Shown piece by piece: positions 43,206-53,795 of a stretch of 64,000 bases of DNA; the stretch's first letter is position 1; the number at the start of each line of letters is the position of its first letter. The notes under the pieces were generated by a model. The model had not been told where the DNA came from and made no database searches. It saw nothing but the letters and a program-made list of their open reading frames with translations. The stretch covers positions 59,542,896-59,606,895 of the forward strand of contig CM047426.1 of assembly GCA_026168455.1 (NCBI GenBank). Reading direction: 5' to 3'. The DNA is from Theocolax elegans. Lineage: Eukaryota > Arthropoda > Insecta > Hymenoptera > Cerocephalidae. A program made the translations under genes and the position numbers.

Positions 43206-44390
43206 TACGGGATAAAATATTAAAAAAGTGTGTTAGCACTTTTGCCAGTACACCAATATTTGTATATTTTTGTACCAAATTAAATTATTATATTAAGAAC
43301 ATACCTATAAGTAATATTATAAGTAATTAATAATAAATAATAGTCACTACATACATAAATAATGTAAAAATAAAGTAGTAACAGTAATACTAACATAGAC
43401 TGAAGCAGTACTGTCAGTCTAATAATTTTTAATAACTTAAATAATATATTTTAATGTAATATATATTTTATTTGATGATTCGTTCTGTTTTTTTATCACA
43501 GTTAAATATACGTTTTTACACATTTTTCATCATACTCTATTACAAAGGTGTAAAATGAGTGAGAAAGGTGGTTAAAAAAATTAAAATTTTATTTTTGATT
43601 TATCATCTATATATATAATTATATATACAAAATTCATCCGTTCTCCGGTGTCCGGTATCCCAAAAGTTACAAGAATTAAACGTATCTGTGGAGTGGAAGG
43701 GTTAACGCTGAATACGACAACCACACTTAATTTATCTCACATCTAATGATAGGTGCACGAGGAGTCATGAAGGGGGGGGGGGTAAAATTAGAACATTTTT
43801 TAAATATTTTATAGAGGTTATCGTTATATATGAATTAGAATATGACGACCATTCTTTTTTATTCTAAGCACGTTTAAGTACTCATTAAAAGAAATTAATA
43901 ATGTGTTAAAATGAAACTACTGTAAGCCTGCCAATTTATCAATGGAATGTTTGCCGGGTGCGTTGGTGGTCTTATACTTAGCAAGCTAGAAAATATTCAC
44001 TTGACAACGCTTATTCCGCGTAAGAAACAACGCCTATTTCGATGCTACCGAAAACTTACATAACATATTTAGAGGTAAAAAGGTAAAAATATACGAATTA
44101 ACGGCAAATATTTATCGTTCTGGTTTGTCCATGCACTTCTGATCACAGGAAGTGTAGTTTAACACAAATATATGCTTGCTTATACTTAGGCTACTGTGTG
44201 TAAAAGACGAACTTACCAATAGATTTGCTAATAAACAACTACACATTAATACTCACATAGAGTCGCACGCGATAACATAAATATTACTAGCACTCTGATA
44301 TACAATAAATCAACGCACCAAACAATAATAAAAAGGCAATGTCTAATAACGATACAATTAACAAGCGAATAAAATTTTTTTGATAGTTAT
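43206..44390. other. AT-rich DNA with second head repeat
   Basis: 43627-43715 repeats the CCG-rich head of 41409-41525; a poly(G) run lies at 43772-43782. No coding region recognised. Confidence 0.5.
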
Positions 44391-44575
44391 TATTTAACGT
44401 AATTCATTTTTTTACACCCAAATACGGTGCTAATTAGCGACGAGGGCATGGAATGTCATTATGAAGAAAATACTTAATCAAAAATATATTCCCCAGTAGA
44501 GCTTGTGTCACTTATCTCGGGCCGGGAATCAAAATTGGAACCCCCAGATTATGAGCCCGAACCCCAAACTAACAG
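44391..44575 (-). mobile_element. Diverged SINE, same core as 21998-22437
   Basis: Shares TTATTTAACGT, GCTAATTAGCGACGAGGG and GAGCTTGTGTC with the SINE in the Polinton gene, in the same order. The tRNA head (about 44530-44575) is degenerate. Flanking duplication not found. Confidence 0.45.
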
Positions 44576-45234
44576 ACTTTGATAAAATATTTAATCTTAA
44601 TGCGTCAATTTTAATTGCAACAAAGTCTCATCAAATATAACTTTATTCTATTTGTTTGTGAAATATGGTTGTTTACCTATACTAATTTTATACAAAATAC
44701 ATAATACAAATAATTGTACTTCATCTTTATAATATTTTCTCTCAAAAAATGTGCAAATTATATGTAACATTTTTATTTATTATAAAAGAACAGTATATCC
44801 AATTATTTAAAACTACATTTTCTTTGCAACATAGTTACAATGTTTCCCAGTAATTCTACGTTTTCTCCATGGACAACAAATAACAACGTTAAATTTCTTT
44901 TCAAAAATACTCACAAATATCTCGAAGAATACGAATTTTAAACAATTTTTCTGCAGCTTTCAAAAATAGTGTTTGTACTAATTTTATTGATAATAATCAT
45001 ACAGCTTATCGAAATTATCAACAAAAAAGATGCTGTATTTTTCAGCAGGATTCTGCAGTAAATTTATACATTCGTATACAAGAATTTCCTACAGCATATT
45101 TCAATAGGCGAAATCACTGTTGAAAAAGTATGCAGCTATTTATGTATATCCTACAGATAATTATGCAGAAACATCTGCAGAAAAATCTGCGGGTATTTAT
45201 TTAAAAAAATCTGCAGATATTTTCCATAAGGGTA
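44576..45234. other. AT-rich spacer with TCTGCAG words
   Basis: 45010-45225 has several CTGCAG/TCTGCAGA words in a loosely repetitive context, ending where the Helitron fragment is cut. No gene seen. Confidence 0.4.
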
Positions 45235-46505
45235 CAATATCAAATACATATCGTTGGTTTGAAGTTAATGAATCAATTTCAGTTTGCGCATCTGTAATTG
45301 TACTATTTATTTCATCTTTATCATATGTATGATATTCTAATTCATCATTAATTAATGGCAATTTAAAGTCGGTTATATTGAATCCATGACTTAATAAAAT
45401 ATTATTTATAATTATTAATGATTGATTTTCACCTATCGATTGCTCAACATTTGGAGGATAAAAGTTCATTTTATATTTGTGATATAAAAATGATGCATTT
45501 ATTGGATTGTGGAATATACAAATAAACGCAAATAATTGACATAAAGCTTTAGGAAAGTTAGTTGCTGAAGCTTCTTCTAAACATCGATCCCATTCTTCAT
45601 CTTCACTTATAAGTTGTTTTGCTTTGGCAGCATCGTAGAAAGTTGGATGGACAATATTGTCAACCGTACGCAAATATTCAAAACTGTATGCACCTCTAAT
45701 ATGTAATAATAGTAATCTTAAAAAGTATCGTTCTCGTTCTTTAGGATTAACTAAATACATTCTACTTAATATTGGTTTATTAAATTTTTTTCTAATATTC
45801 CATTTTTTATTTTTTTCATCAAATGTATAATATTGTGGTATTTCTGAATATAAATATTTTTGCGCTTCACTGTCTTCTTTATTTAATTGAAACCAAGCAG
45901 TTAAAGTAGTTTCTATATTTTTATTAATTGCTTCTTCTTCACAACCTTCTTTAAAATATATATTCTGTTCATTTTCATTGTGTACAGCTAATCTGTATAT
46001 AAAATGAGATAATTCATGTAATGGATATTCTAATAATCGAAAGATTGCTTCTGGAGGACTAATATATCTTGTATTTAAATATTGTTTTATTTCATTGTAA
46101 TTGTATTCATTTGTATTTGTTGAGTCATTTATTTCGGTAAGCTTATCGTTAGTTTTTTTAATATTATTATTAGATATTTTTACGAAAGCACAATCATGTC
46201 CTTTATAACAGTATTTAAATAAATATTTAATGCATTGAATAGTAGAACATGCTTCAACATTTATATGACAATTAAATTTTAATAATAAATAAGGATTGTA
46301 AGGAACTACATATCTATTATCAGCAGTTGTATTCATTATATACTATTTTTGTTGCATTATTAGATCTTTTATACAACGGATATCCTGTTTTTTGAAAAGT
46401 TGTTGTATCTCTAAATGATTTAGGAAAATTTTTAGTACATTTATTATTTTCCATGCATGGAGATTTTGTATTTTGGTTACCGCATGGACCATGTATCATA
46501 AATTG
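45235..46505 (-). pseudogene. Helitron fragment: Rep C-terminal part to helicase start
   Basis: Minus strand from 46505: HGPCGNQNTKSPCMEN in one frame (to about 46340), then a long open frame with RYVVPYNPYLLLKFNCHIN, CIKYLFKYCYKGHD (the Tyr-rich block of Helitron Rep), YPLHELSHFIYRL, LRLLLLHIRGAYSF, YLRTVDNIVHPTFYDAAKA and finally LTSNQRYVFD, the first residues of the helicase. After FDIVP the sequence turns into unrelated DNA. A different family from 22600-26330. The HUH block and the helicase are absent. Confidence 0.8.
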
Positions 46506-46509
46506 TAAT

Positions 46510-47018
46510 TTTATTTATTTTTTCACATATAATAATTACAAAGAAAATAAGGTTGGACAACGCCATAAGAATAATAAGAATAATATAAAATCAAAGAGTG
46601 TTTTAATTGAAGAATAATAAAATCCAATTATTATTGTAATTATGTGCATTAAAAAATAGACAATAATAAATGTTAACAAATAAGTAAGATTATTATTACT
46701 TAGTATTAATATATTATATTTATCTAAACTTTGAAAATGAAAAATTAAATCTAATAACTTTATAACTTCATATAGTTTAAATGTTTTCCTAATAATTAAT
46801 ATTGATACAACAAAATAAATCAAAAGTTTAAATCGACCGAGGGAGCGTTAGCGACCGAGGTATTTGTTGCTAGTTAATATTAAGCGATAAGTTTGATCAT
46901 CTTAAAAGTTGAGTCGTAAAAATTTGTTGTTTCATAAAGTACTGATAGTAGAAAGTTGGATGTAAGTACGTGGATTACACAAGACAAGCTTCTCTTTCCC
47001 AAACATTTATTATACTAG
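46510..47018. other. AT-rich spacer
   Basis: Mostly T- and A-rich; a less AT-rich patch at 46825-46860. No gene recognised. Confidence 0.5.
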
Positions 47019-47918
47019 ATTTTTTAATTCGACGCGTGGAAAGTCCGATTTAGAGCATCTGTTTTTGGAATTGCTTATGGAAGAAAGCACTTTTACACGG
47101 TGTTTTGTCAACGGTATAAGCAAATAGTACGTGCTTATGCATGCGCTGTCAAGCTCCAATTCGAACTTTTCAAACGACCATAATTTGTACAATTTATTAT
47201 TTCATATATGCATTTGTGTTTTCAAAAATAATTTTTTTATATTATTTATAGATTCTATTTTAAAAATCAAAGAGCAGGCACTACTGGATTTGGAAAGAGC
47301 CAGGAACTATTTGCAACCAAAGAGTGCACAAAAGCCAAAAGTGCTGATGCACGACCTTGCAATCCGTAATGCGTGGAAGGAGTTGCAAGCAACTAAACCA
47401 TGGTCAGTGGAGACATTTTTAAGAGAACTCTCTGGATATAAAGAAGATGACGCATTTGGTATGAATATATTTTTATTGACTATTACTCAGTAGTATATTA
47501 AATTATCGACATTACAAATACTGAATTGTTATAAAATATGTTCATTGAGTAAAATATATATTTTAGATGGTATTAGCGATAATAGCAGTACTACCGACTT
47601 TGACGAATCGTCCGATTCAGATGATGATAATTACATACACCTTGGCACATTCACGTCTAAAATTTCGCGAGAAGAAATGTGTATGGAAATTGAAAATGCA
47701 GAGGTAAATCAATCAATAAGTAATTTATTATTTAGTTTAGTTATCTGTAACTAAATTTAAATTGTATTCGAATATAAATGCATATGTTCTTGCAATTATT
47801 TTGTATTATATAGTAGTTGTGTATATAATATTTATAATATTTAACATTACAGGTGCAGCGATATAAACCATTAAAACTTAAAAAGGTGATATCTGAAACA
47901 AACGGCAAAGAAGAGTAG
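47019..47918 (+). CDS. C-terminal exon set, possibly the 3' end of the MULE gene
   Basis: Four exons joined by GT-AG introns in consistent phase: 47019-47113, 47252-47458, 47567-47703 and 47853-47918 (TAG). They encode STRGKSDLEHLFLELLMEES, ALLDLERARNYLQPKSAQK, IRNAWKELQATKPWS, an acidic Ser/Asp-rich stretch (DESSDSDDDN) and a Lys-rich end. The DLERARNYL...AWKEL pattern is like the region after the catalytic domain of MULE-type transposases. It lies between the MULE exons and the inverted terminal-like repeat, on the same strand, which supports it being the 3' part of the same gene. All exons are open. Identity is an inference. Confidence 0.5.
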
Positions 47919-48163
47919 CAGATATTATAAAAAATGTGTATTTATTTTAAAAATAGTTTCTTAACTAAAATATATGTTATAATTATGTTTATAAATTTAA
48001 AAATGACAAATAATAGTATTACTGAGTTCGTCGACAATTTCTGTTACGCGCGCAGGTCGTGGAAAATTAAAAAAGTCAAATAAAAATTTGAAAATTTACA
48101 ATCGTTCGTTTTTTCTGCGATCTCTTCAAATTAACCTTTGATGCCGCACACGAGAGAGCCGCG

Positions 48164-48243
48164 ATGGATGACGTTCTCAAATCATTACACTGTTTCCATT
48201 ACTCCGGATATAATTTCGGTAAGAAAGACAAATTTGGGACACG
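48164..48243 (+). pseudogene. Second copy of MULE exon 1 with donor site
   Basis: 80 bp starting ATGGATGACGTTCTC and ending ACACG before GTAAGTAG; same length and phase as 31976-32055 with four amino-acid changes. The direct duplication covers about 48112-48262 (31918-32074 in the first copy), including the upstream TTTTTTCTGCGATC segment. Downstream the sequence passes into the inverted terminal-like repeat rather than the intron, so no gene follows. Confidence 0.75.
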
Positions 48244-48331
48244 GTAAGTAGAAATAATGTAGTATACACTCCCCTCCTACATCTCTACAAGTCGAAAGTC
48301 GTATTCTTCCGACAAGCTTCTTATGCTAACC

Positions 48332-48840
48332 TAATACTGTTCGGACAATTTACTTTATCGCTGGGCTGGCGCGTACCCCCTTCCCCGCCCCTACATCACC
48401 AGATATTAATATTTTAAAGACTTTTAAATTTAACGCCACCTTACGAATCGGAATTAAATTAATTAATTATACCGATCGAAAATTTGTTACCATAAGAAAA
48501 AATATAAATCTATATTATCAACCTTTTGATACTTCCATACGTTTATTTTCTACTAAAATCTCGTCTGTCATTGGTGGGAATTTTTAAAGTCCCGAGCTTT
48601 TGATTGGTGAGATTTTTGTCGTTTGGGAGAAAGGTCCATGACTCAAATCTTAAACTAGCCCAGCTACTGTTGTAATATGGCCCTTATTTAATATATTCAA
48701 GCTAATTGATACGTCAGTTACGAAAAACGGAGATCCACGGATTTTTACAAAAAGCCTAATAGGTGGTGCAGCACAAATATCAATAGACCTACATTTATTG
48801 CTTAGAGAACATATTGAGTAGATACAACTATTCATCTAAA
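48332..48840 (-). repeat. Right terminal-like repeat of the MULE region
   Basis: Reverse complement of 30735-31537, without the SINE. Similarity is good between 48332 and 48650 and weak beyond. Together with the left copy it frames 30.7-48.8 kb. Confidence 0.5.
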
Positions 48841-49033
48841 AAAAATAAATCTTCTGCTTTCCGTAAATACTCTCTGCAACACCTTGCACTAATTGCGAAA
48901 CATCGTTTCTCTGTTTAAAGTAAAGGTTTAAAGGAGAGGGCAACAATTATAAGGATGTTTGTTGATTTTTGTTGTTAAATTGTTACTATAGAAACGATTT
49001 CTTTGCTACAGCCATTTGCGAGAAACAGTGGTA
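48841..49033. other. Spacer up to the Tc1/mariner insertion site
   Basis: Ends in GCGAGAAACAGTGG followed by the TA target. GAGAAACAG also occurs in the dispersed repeat (30515), so the transposon entered a related repeat. Confidence 0.5.
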
Positions 49034-49502
49034 CACCCAGCACCGGTGAATCGTCACCCCCTAGATTGATAGTGAAACAAAATTAGGTTGGCAATAGTAA
49101 ATGCCATTTCAGTTTGAAATAGCGGAATTTGAAATTGAAATCTTATTTGCTATCCAGTTTCATTTCATCTGATTTTGTGATTGGGACAAGTAACTTCTGC
49201 GTGAAAAAAATAGCTGCAATTTTTTTTTTTCATTTATATTTAGAAAACTGAGATTGTTAAAAACGAAAAAAGGTTTTAAAATGAAAGAATTTAGTCCAAA
49301 AATTTAGTAAATTCTATGAAATTAAAAATTGTTTATTTATATAAAGCGGCGCGCAAGGAATTTAAAAGTTGAGCGCTTTGTTTTGAAACGTGAAGCTCGG
49401 CGCGCGCTTCTAAGAATTTACGCCAGCTCAGAACAATAACAAAGCGCTAAACATTAAAATTTAGAAAATTTCTAGTCAGTCTCGTGTTCGATTATTAGAA
49501 TA
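49034..49502 (+). repeat. Left inverted repeat of the Tc1/mariner element
   Basis: 469 bp; pairs with 51077-51543. Contains GCGGCGCGCAAGG and GAGCGCTTTGTT words, i.e. a GC-rich inner part possibly bound by the transposase. Confidence 0.9.
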
Positions 49503-49705
49503 TAATATGTTATAATTATATTTTCCATATTTTTATCATAGTTCTTTATTATTTGAATTGTGACAATTTAAAAAAAAACATAATGTTCAAAATAATTACA
49601 TTTTCAATGCTCGTTTTTACAGATACATTTTTTTGTATTACATATATTCGTAATAATTAATTATAACATTAATAGCAGTAACAATAATAGTGACAAAAAA
49701 GAATT

Positions 49706-50838
49706 CTAATAATTAATCCATCCACCTTCTGCAGCTATGATTTGCTGTAATCTGCCTGGAATAGAATTGACGAGTTTATGAAAATAATCTACTCTACCTC
49801 GCAATTCCTCCCAAGACTGATTTATAGCCGCGATGAGATCAGCGCGGGTTCGAAGATCACCTCGTGGTCGGACATCCCTAACCAGTTCAGCCCAAACATT
49901 CTCAATCGGGTTAAGATCTGGGGATCGTGCCGGCCACTCAATGACGGTAATATCGGGATGATTTCCAAACCAGGCCATTGTCGCTCTCGCGGTGTGGGCG
50001 GGACAATTATCCTGCATAAAAAAAAGTTGTGGACGCTCCAACGCCGGATACAACATGCGAACTGATGGCAGCATAATATGATCTAAAATCATCACATACT
50101 CCTCTGAGTTCATCCTTCGAGTGACCTCGGTAATTTCTCCTGGCCCATCAGCTGTTATCCAAGCCCACATTGCAGCAGTCACCCTTCCGCTCCTGTATAT
50201 TGGGAGGACGTTTTGCGCATGGTAGCGCTCCCTGTCAAGACGCCACACTCGATATCGGCCGTCTTTATCAGTTGAAAACACCTAATAATTTATTTATTGT
50301 TTCGTTTATTTATTGTTTTATTTATTTATCATGCATTTATATAATTTATTTGCAAATTATATATGATTTTACTTACTTTTTCGTCTGACCAAATAACTTG
50401 TTGCCATTCTTCGACCGCTAGATTTTGTAGGCGGTTTGCGTAATCCAGTCGCAACAATTTGTTGTCGTCTGTCAACGCAATTTTCTTAGCCGCTTTGTGA
50501 CAATTCATACCATGTTCCTTCAAGCGCCTTCGAAGAACCATTGCCGAAACATCTCTCAAGTTAACATTTGCAGCTGCTAATTTAATCGGCTCAAATGGAT
50601 TTTGGGCTACTTCTTCGATAAACAGGAGGTCTTCCTCGCGGGTTGTTATACGCGGACTAGAATTGTGGGCTCTATTGTCCATCAATCCAGCAGTGCCGTG
50701 CTCCTGATAGCGCCGGGTCCATTTAAGAACAGTATTTTTATCAAACCCGGTCACTTGAGCAATGGCAGTTGCTGACATGCCGGCTTCAAACATCCCAGCA
50801 ATTATTGCAGAATTTTGCTCCACTTGCCGTTTTAGCAT
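49706..50838 (-). CDS. Tc1/mariner transposase, two exons, DD35E spacing
   Basis: Exon 1 runs 50838-50377 and exon 2 50281-49706; the 95-bp intron has GTAAGT and TTATTAG ends, and splicing preserves the frame, giving 345 residues. Residues 1-60 form a helix-turn-helix (SATAIAQVTGFDKNTVLKW), a second DNA-binding part follows (about 60-120), then the DDE domain: WSDEK (Asp about 152, at the exon end), FMQDNCPAHTA (Asp 245) and SPDLNPIENVW (Glu 281). I count 35 residues between Asp 245 and Glu 281 (34 in Tc1). All catalytic residues are present and no stop interrupts it. It cuts and pastes the element at TA sites. ATG at 50838 gives the expected family length. Confidence 0.9.
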
Positions 50839-51076
50839 ATTTTTTATAAGGCTGTTTTTTCTTTTTTTACTACCAAATATACCTAAACCAAACTAAATAA
50901 AATTAAACTGCATTAAATTACAACGACCTAAATTAAAAAACAAAATAGAAACTAAATAATCTCTGTTGAGGACGTATGTAGGTAATGTTGGCAGAAAAAA
51001 GGGTAGACACAAATTGAGTTGTGAAGGTTTTAACAAATTATTGCTTATTTTCCGTCTTTTTTTATCCTAAGTAAAT

Positions 51077-51543
51077 TTTCTAATATTCGAACACGAGACT
51101 GACTAGAAATTTTCTAAATTTTAATGTTGAGCGCTTTGTTATTGTTCTGAGCTGGCGTAAATTCTTAGAAGCGCGCGCCGAGCTTCACGTTTCAAAACAA
51201 AGCGCTCAACTTTTAAATTCCTTGCGCGCCGCTTTATATAAATAAACAATTTTTAATTTCATAGAATTTACTAAATTTTTGGACTAAATTATTTCATTTT
51301 AAAACCTTTTTTCGTTTTTAACAATCTCAGTTATCTAAATATAAATGAAAAAAAAAATTGCAGCTATTTTTTTCACGCAGAAGTTACTTGTCCCAATCAC
51401 AAAATCAGATGAAATGAAACTGGATAGCAAATAAGATTTCAATTTCAAATTCCGCTATTTCAAACTGAAATGGCATTTACTATTGCCAACCCAATTTTGT
51501 TTCACTATCAATCTAGGGGGTGACGATTCACCGGGGCTGGGTG
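51077..51543 (-). repeat. Right inverted repeat of the Tc1/mariner element
   Basis: 467 bp; mirror of the left repeat with few differences. As the transposase is transcribed away from this end, its promoter should lie here or in 50839-51076. Confidence 0.9.
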
Positions 51544-51545
51544 TA

Positions 51546-51769
51546 CGCTACATTAATATTAAACAAGTGTAACCAATATCCGTAACTCTTGATCTCATTA
51601 AGTTATTTAAATGAATTCTACAACGTAATTTATTGCTGTTTAACTAACTTTTATAAAAGGGTGATATGTCAACCCCTAGTCAAGATGATACCACTCTTGA
51701 AATGATAAAAATAATTTTTTTCATTTCTATTAAAATTTTTAGATGATACAAAAGTTTCAGTTTTTTGTT
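51546..51769. other. Spacer before the minisatellite
   Basis: No gene seen; contains AATTTATTGCTGTTTAAC, a word shared with the dispersed repeats. Confidence 0.5.
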
Positions 51770-52345
51770 AATTTGAATTTATCGAGTGGAAACGTTGAAA
51801 CCATTGACAATATTTGAGATTTTATTCAAATATTATCTTTTGAACACTTCTCGAATTTGTTGCTCCAGTGAAATCGCAGAAATCATTGATAATATTTGAG
51901 ATTTTACTTAATTATTGCCTTTTGAACACTTCCCGAATGTATTGCTCAAGTGAACACGAAGAAATCATGATGATATTCGAGATTTTACTTAATTATTGCC
52001 TTTTGAACACTTTCCGAATTTATTGCTGCAATGGAAACGAAGAAACCACTTATAGTATTTGAGATTTTACTTATCTATTGACCTTTGAACACTTATCGAA
52101 TTTGTTGCTCAAGAGGAAAAGCAGAAAACATTGATAATATTTGAGATTTTACTTATCTATTGACTTTTGAGCACTTATCGAATTTATTGCTCCAGTGAAA
52201 CCGCAGAAATCATTGAAGATATTTGAGATTTTACTTAATTATTGACTTTTTAACACTTCTCGAATTTATTGCTTCAGTGAAACCGCAGTAAACATTGATC
52301 ATATTTGAGATTTTACTTAATTGTTGTCTTTTGAAGACTTCTACT
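51770..52345. repeat. Minisatellite, about seven units of 82 bp
   Basis: Unit holds ATATTTGAGATTTTACTTAA, TTATTG.CTTTTGAACACTT, CTCGAATTTATTGCTCCAG and TGAAACCGCAGAAATCATT; TTTGAGATTTTA starts recur every 80-85 bp (about 51809, 51890, 51972, 52057, 52137, 52219, 52301). The array passes directly into the dispersed repeat segment (52343-52415), with which it shares TTTATTGCT words. Confidence 0.9.
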
Positions 52346-52415
52346 TGGCCCCTAATTAATATTTTTAAATGATCCCAGCGTCAAATTTTATTGCTAATTT
52401 ATTGCTTTTCAATGG
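52343..52415 (+). repeat. Partial dispersed repeat (copy A family)
   Basis: ACTTGGCCCCTAATTAA, CCAGCGTCAAATTTTATTGC and TTATTGCTTTTCAATGG match 30575-30640 in the same orientation. Confidence 0.7.
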
Positions 52416-52669
52416 AGCTTTGCTACAACGTTCAACTATCCAATTTGACAACATTTTTTTTTCTTTTTGACAGCATACGTTATAGTTCTTATTTTTTGCT
52501 ATAAATATACATCATAAACAATATACATCATAAACAATAATTAACTTGCCGTTTGAAACAAACGGCCGAGTGAAAGTTAAAATTATCCCTTAACTTATGT
52601 GACCCATCCTACACTTGGACTGAAAAGTAGTGCGTTAAATTTCAATGAAGAGAATAGTTAAGGTCCTCG

Positions 52670-52735
52670 GTGGCGAAATCAAAGGGTCTAGAAAAGCTGG
52701 AGGTCCCAGTTCAAGCCCGGGCCGAGGCTATTTTT
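52670..52735 (+). mobile_element. tRNA-like SINE head
   Basis: Seven-base-type acceptor pairing CCTCGG/CCGAGG, an A box TGGCGAAATCAAAGG, an anticodon-like CTAGAAA loop and a B box-like AGTTCAAGCCC. The anticodon and T stems are imperfect, so a working tRNA is unlikely. It is bracketed by the inverted words AAATTTCAATGAA (about 52637) and TTCATTGAAATTT (about 52737). Confidence 0.45.
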
Positions 52736-53030
52736 TTCATTGAAATTTTCGAAAATCTGTTTAAGATTTTTTTCGTTGCTTATTGAATGTATTAGAATGT
52801 TTCGCGAAACGGGATGTCGAATTGACATACAAAAATGCGAAAATTACTGAGCTTCGGAGACGTTGATTAAATCTTCTATTTGAATAATTAACTTGCATAA
52901 TTTGTTTTTTTAATGAACTTCAAAAATAAGAATACTACTTTTTAAAGGTTATGCATAAAAAATTACATTCGAGGATGCGAAATTAAATGATATTGGAAGA
53001 TATAAAAAGTACAAGTAAAGAAGATTTAAG

Positions 53031-53543
53031 GGGATGTCGGACCCGTAGCCTCCATCAAAAGCCGCTCAATCTCGCGGCTTCGAATGGCGCTGTAGTCAGG
53101 TGTCGATTTCTACAATAAACGTACTTAAAACATAAATTATAAATTTTACAGCTACATAGAGCTGTTGAAAGATACTTTCCCCCCTAGCTATGACTAAACT
53201 TAAGGTAATTATAATATTACTCTTGGCAGCAAATGTTTATTTTTTTTAAAAAATGTGAAATACGTCTCATATTCAATGAATCTATATCTGCCGTAATGCT
53301 ACACGCAACGTATTTCACATTTTTTTATAAAAATAAACATTTGCTACCAAGAGTAATATTATAATTACCTTAAGTTTAGTCATAGCTAGAGGGGAAAGTA
53401 TTTTTCAACAGCTCTATGCAGCTGCAAAATTTATAATTTATGTTTTAAGTACGTTTATCGTAGAAATCGACACCTGACTACAGCGCCATTCGAAGCCGCG
53501 AGATCGAGCGGCTTTTGATGGAGGCTATAGCTCCGACATCCCC
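53031..53543. mobile_element. TTAA-flanked foldback MITE, 513 bp
   Basis: Begins GGGGATGTCGGA and ends TCCGACATCCCC, bordered by TTAA on both sides (53027-53030, 53544-53547). The arms (about 53031-53265 and 53305-53543) pair over some 235 bp. TTAA duplication suggests mobilisation by a piggyBac-type transposase. No coding content. Confidence 0.8.
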
Positions 53544-53689
53544 TTAAAGACTAAAATTTAAGTATTATACATCTTTAGTGTATTGACATTTGACCTTGGG
53601 ACTTTATATTTTATCTTTTCATAATCACGTGAAGCATGTGCGATGTACATCTCCGACATGCCTTTAAGAAAGCACTTGTTGAAAAACAC

Positions 53690-53795
53690 ATTTTCCCAAT
53701 GGTGCAGTGTCAATCAGCGGGGACTCGGCGCGAACCCGAGATCTCCGGGTCTGGAGCTGAACGCTCTACCGACCGAGTCATTGCACGCCCTGTTC
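53690..53795 (-). mobile_element. tRNA-derived SINE head
   Basis: On the minus strand: A box TGACTCGGTCGGTAGAGCG, a CTCCAGA loop (anticodon-like CCA) and B box GGGTTCGCGCC. Arms are only partly complementary, hence a SINE head or tRNA pseudogene rather than a tRNA gene. The body was not delimited. Confidence 0.55.

Larger units (their letters stand above)
49034..51543 (-). mobile_element. Tc1/mariner element with 468-bp inverted repeats, apparently intact
   Basis: Terminal inverted repeats 49034-49502 and 51077-51543 start CACCCAGC(A/C)CCGGTGAATCG, are near identical, and are bordered by TA (49032-49033, 51544-51545), the target duplication of this superfamily. Between them is one transposase gene on the minus strand. 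Total length 2510 bp. High similarity of the two ends and an uninterrupted gene point to a young copy, potentially active. Confidence 0.9.

Noticed and set aside
51770..52345. CRISPR-like array
   Set aside because: The whole 82-bp unit is repeated with gradual divergence; no spacers.
52670..52735. Functional tRNA gene
   Set aside because: Anticodon and T stems do not pair well; better explained as a SINE head.
53690..53795. Functional tRNA gene with CCA anticodon on the minus strand
   Set aside because: A and B boxes are good but the acceptor and anticodon stems are not; treated as SINE head.
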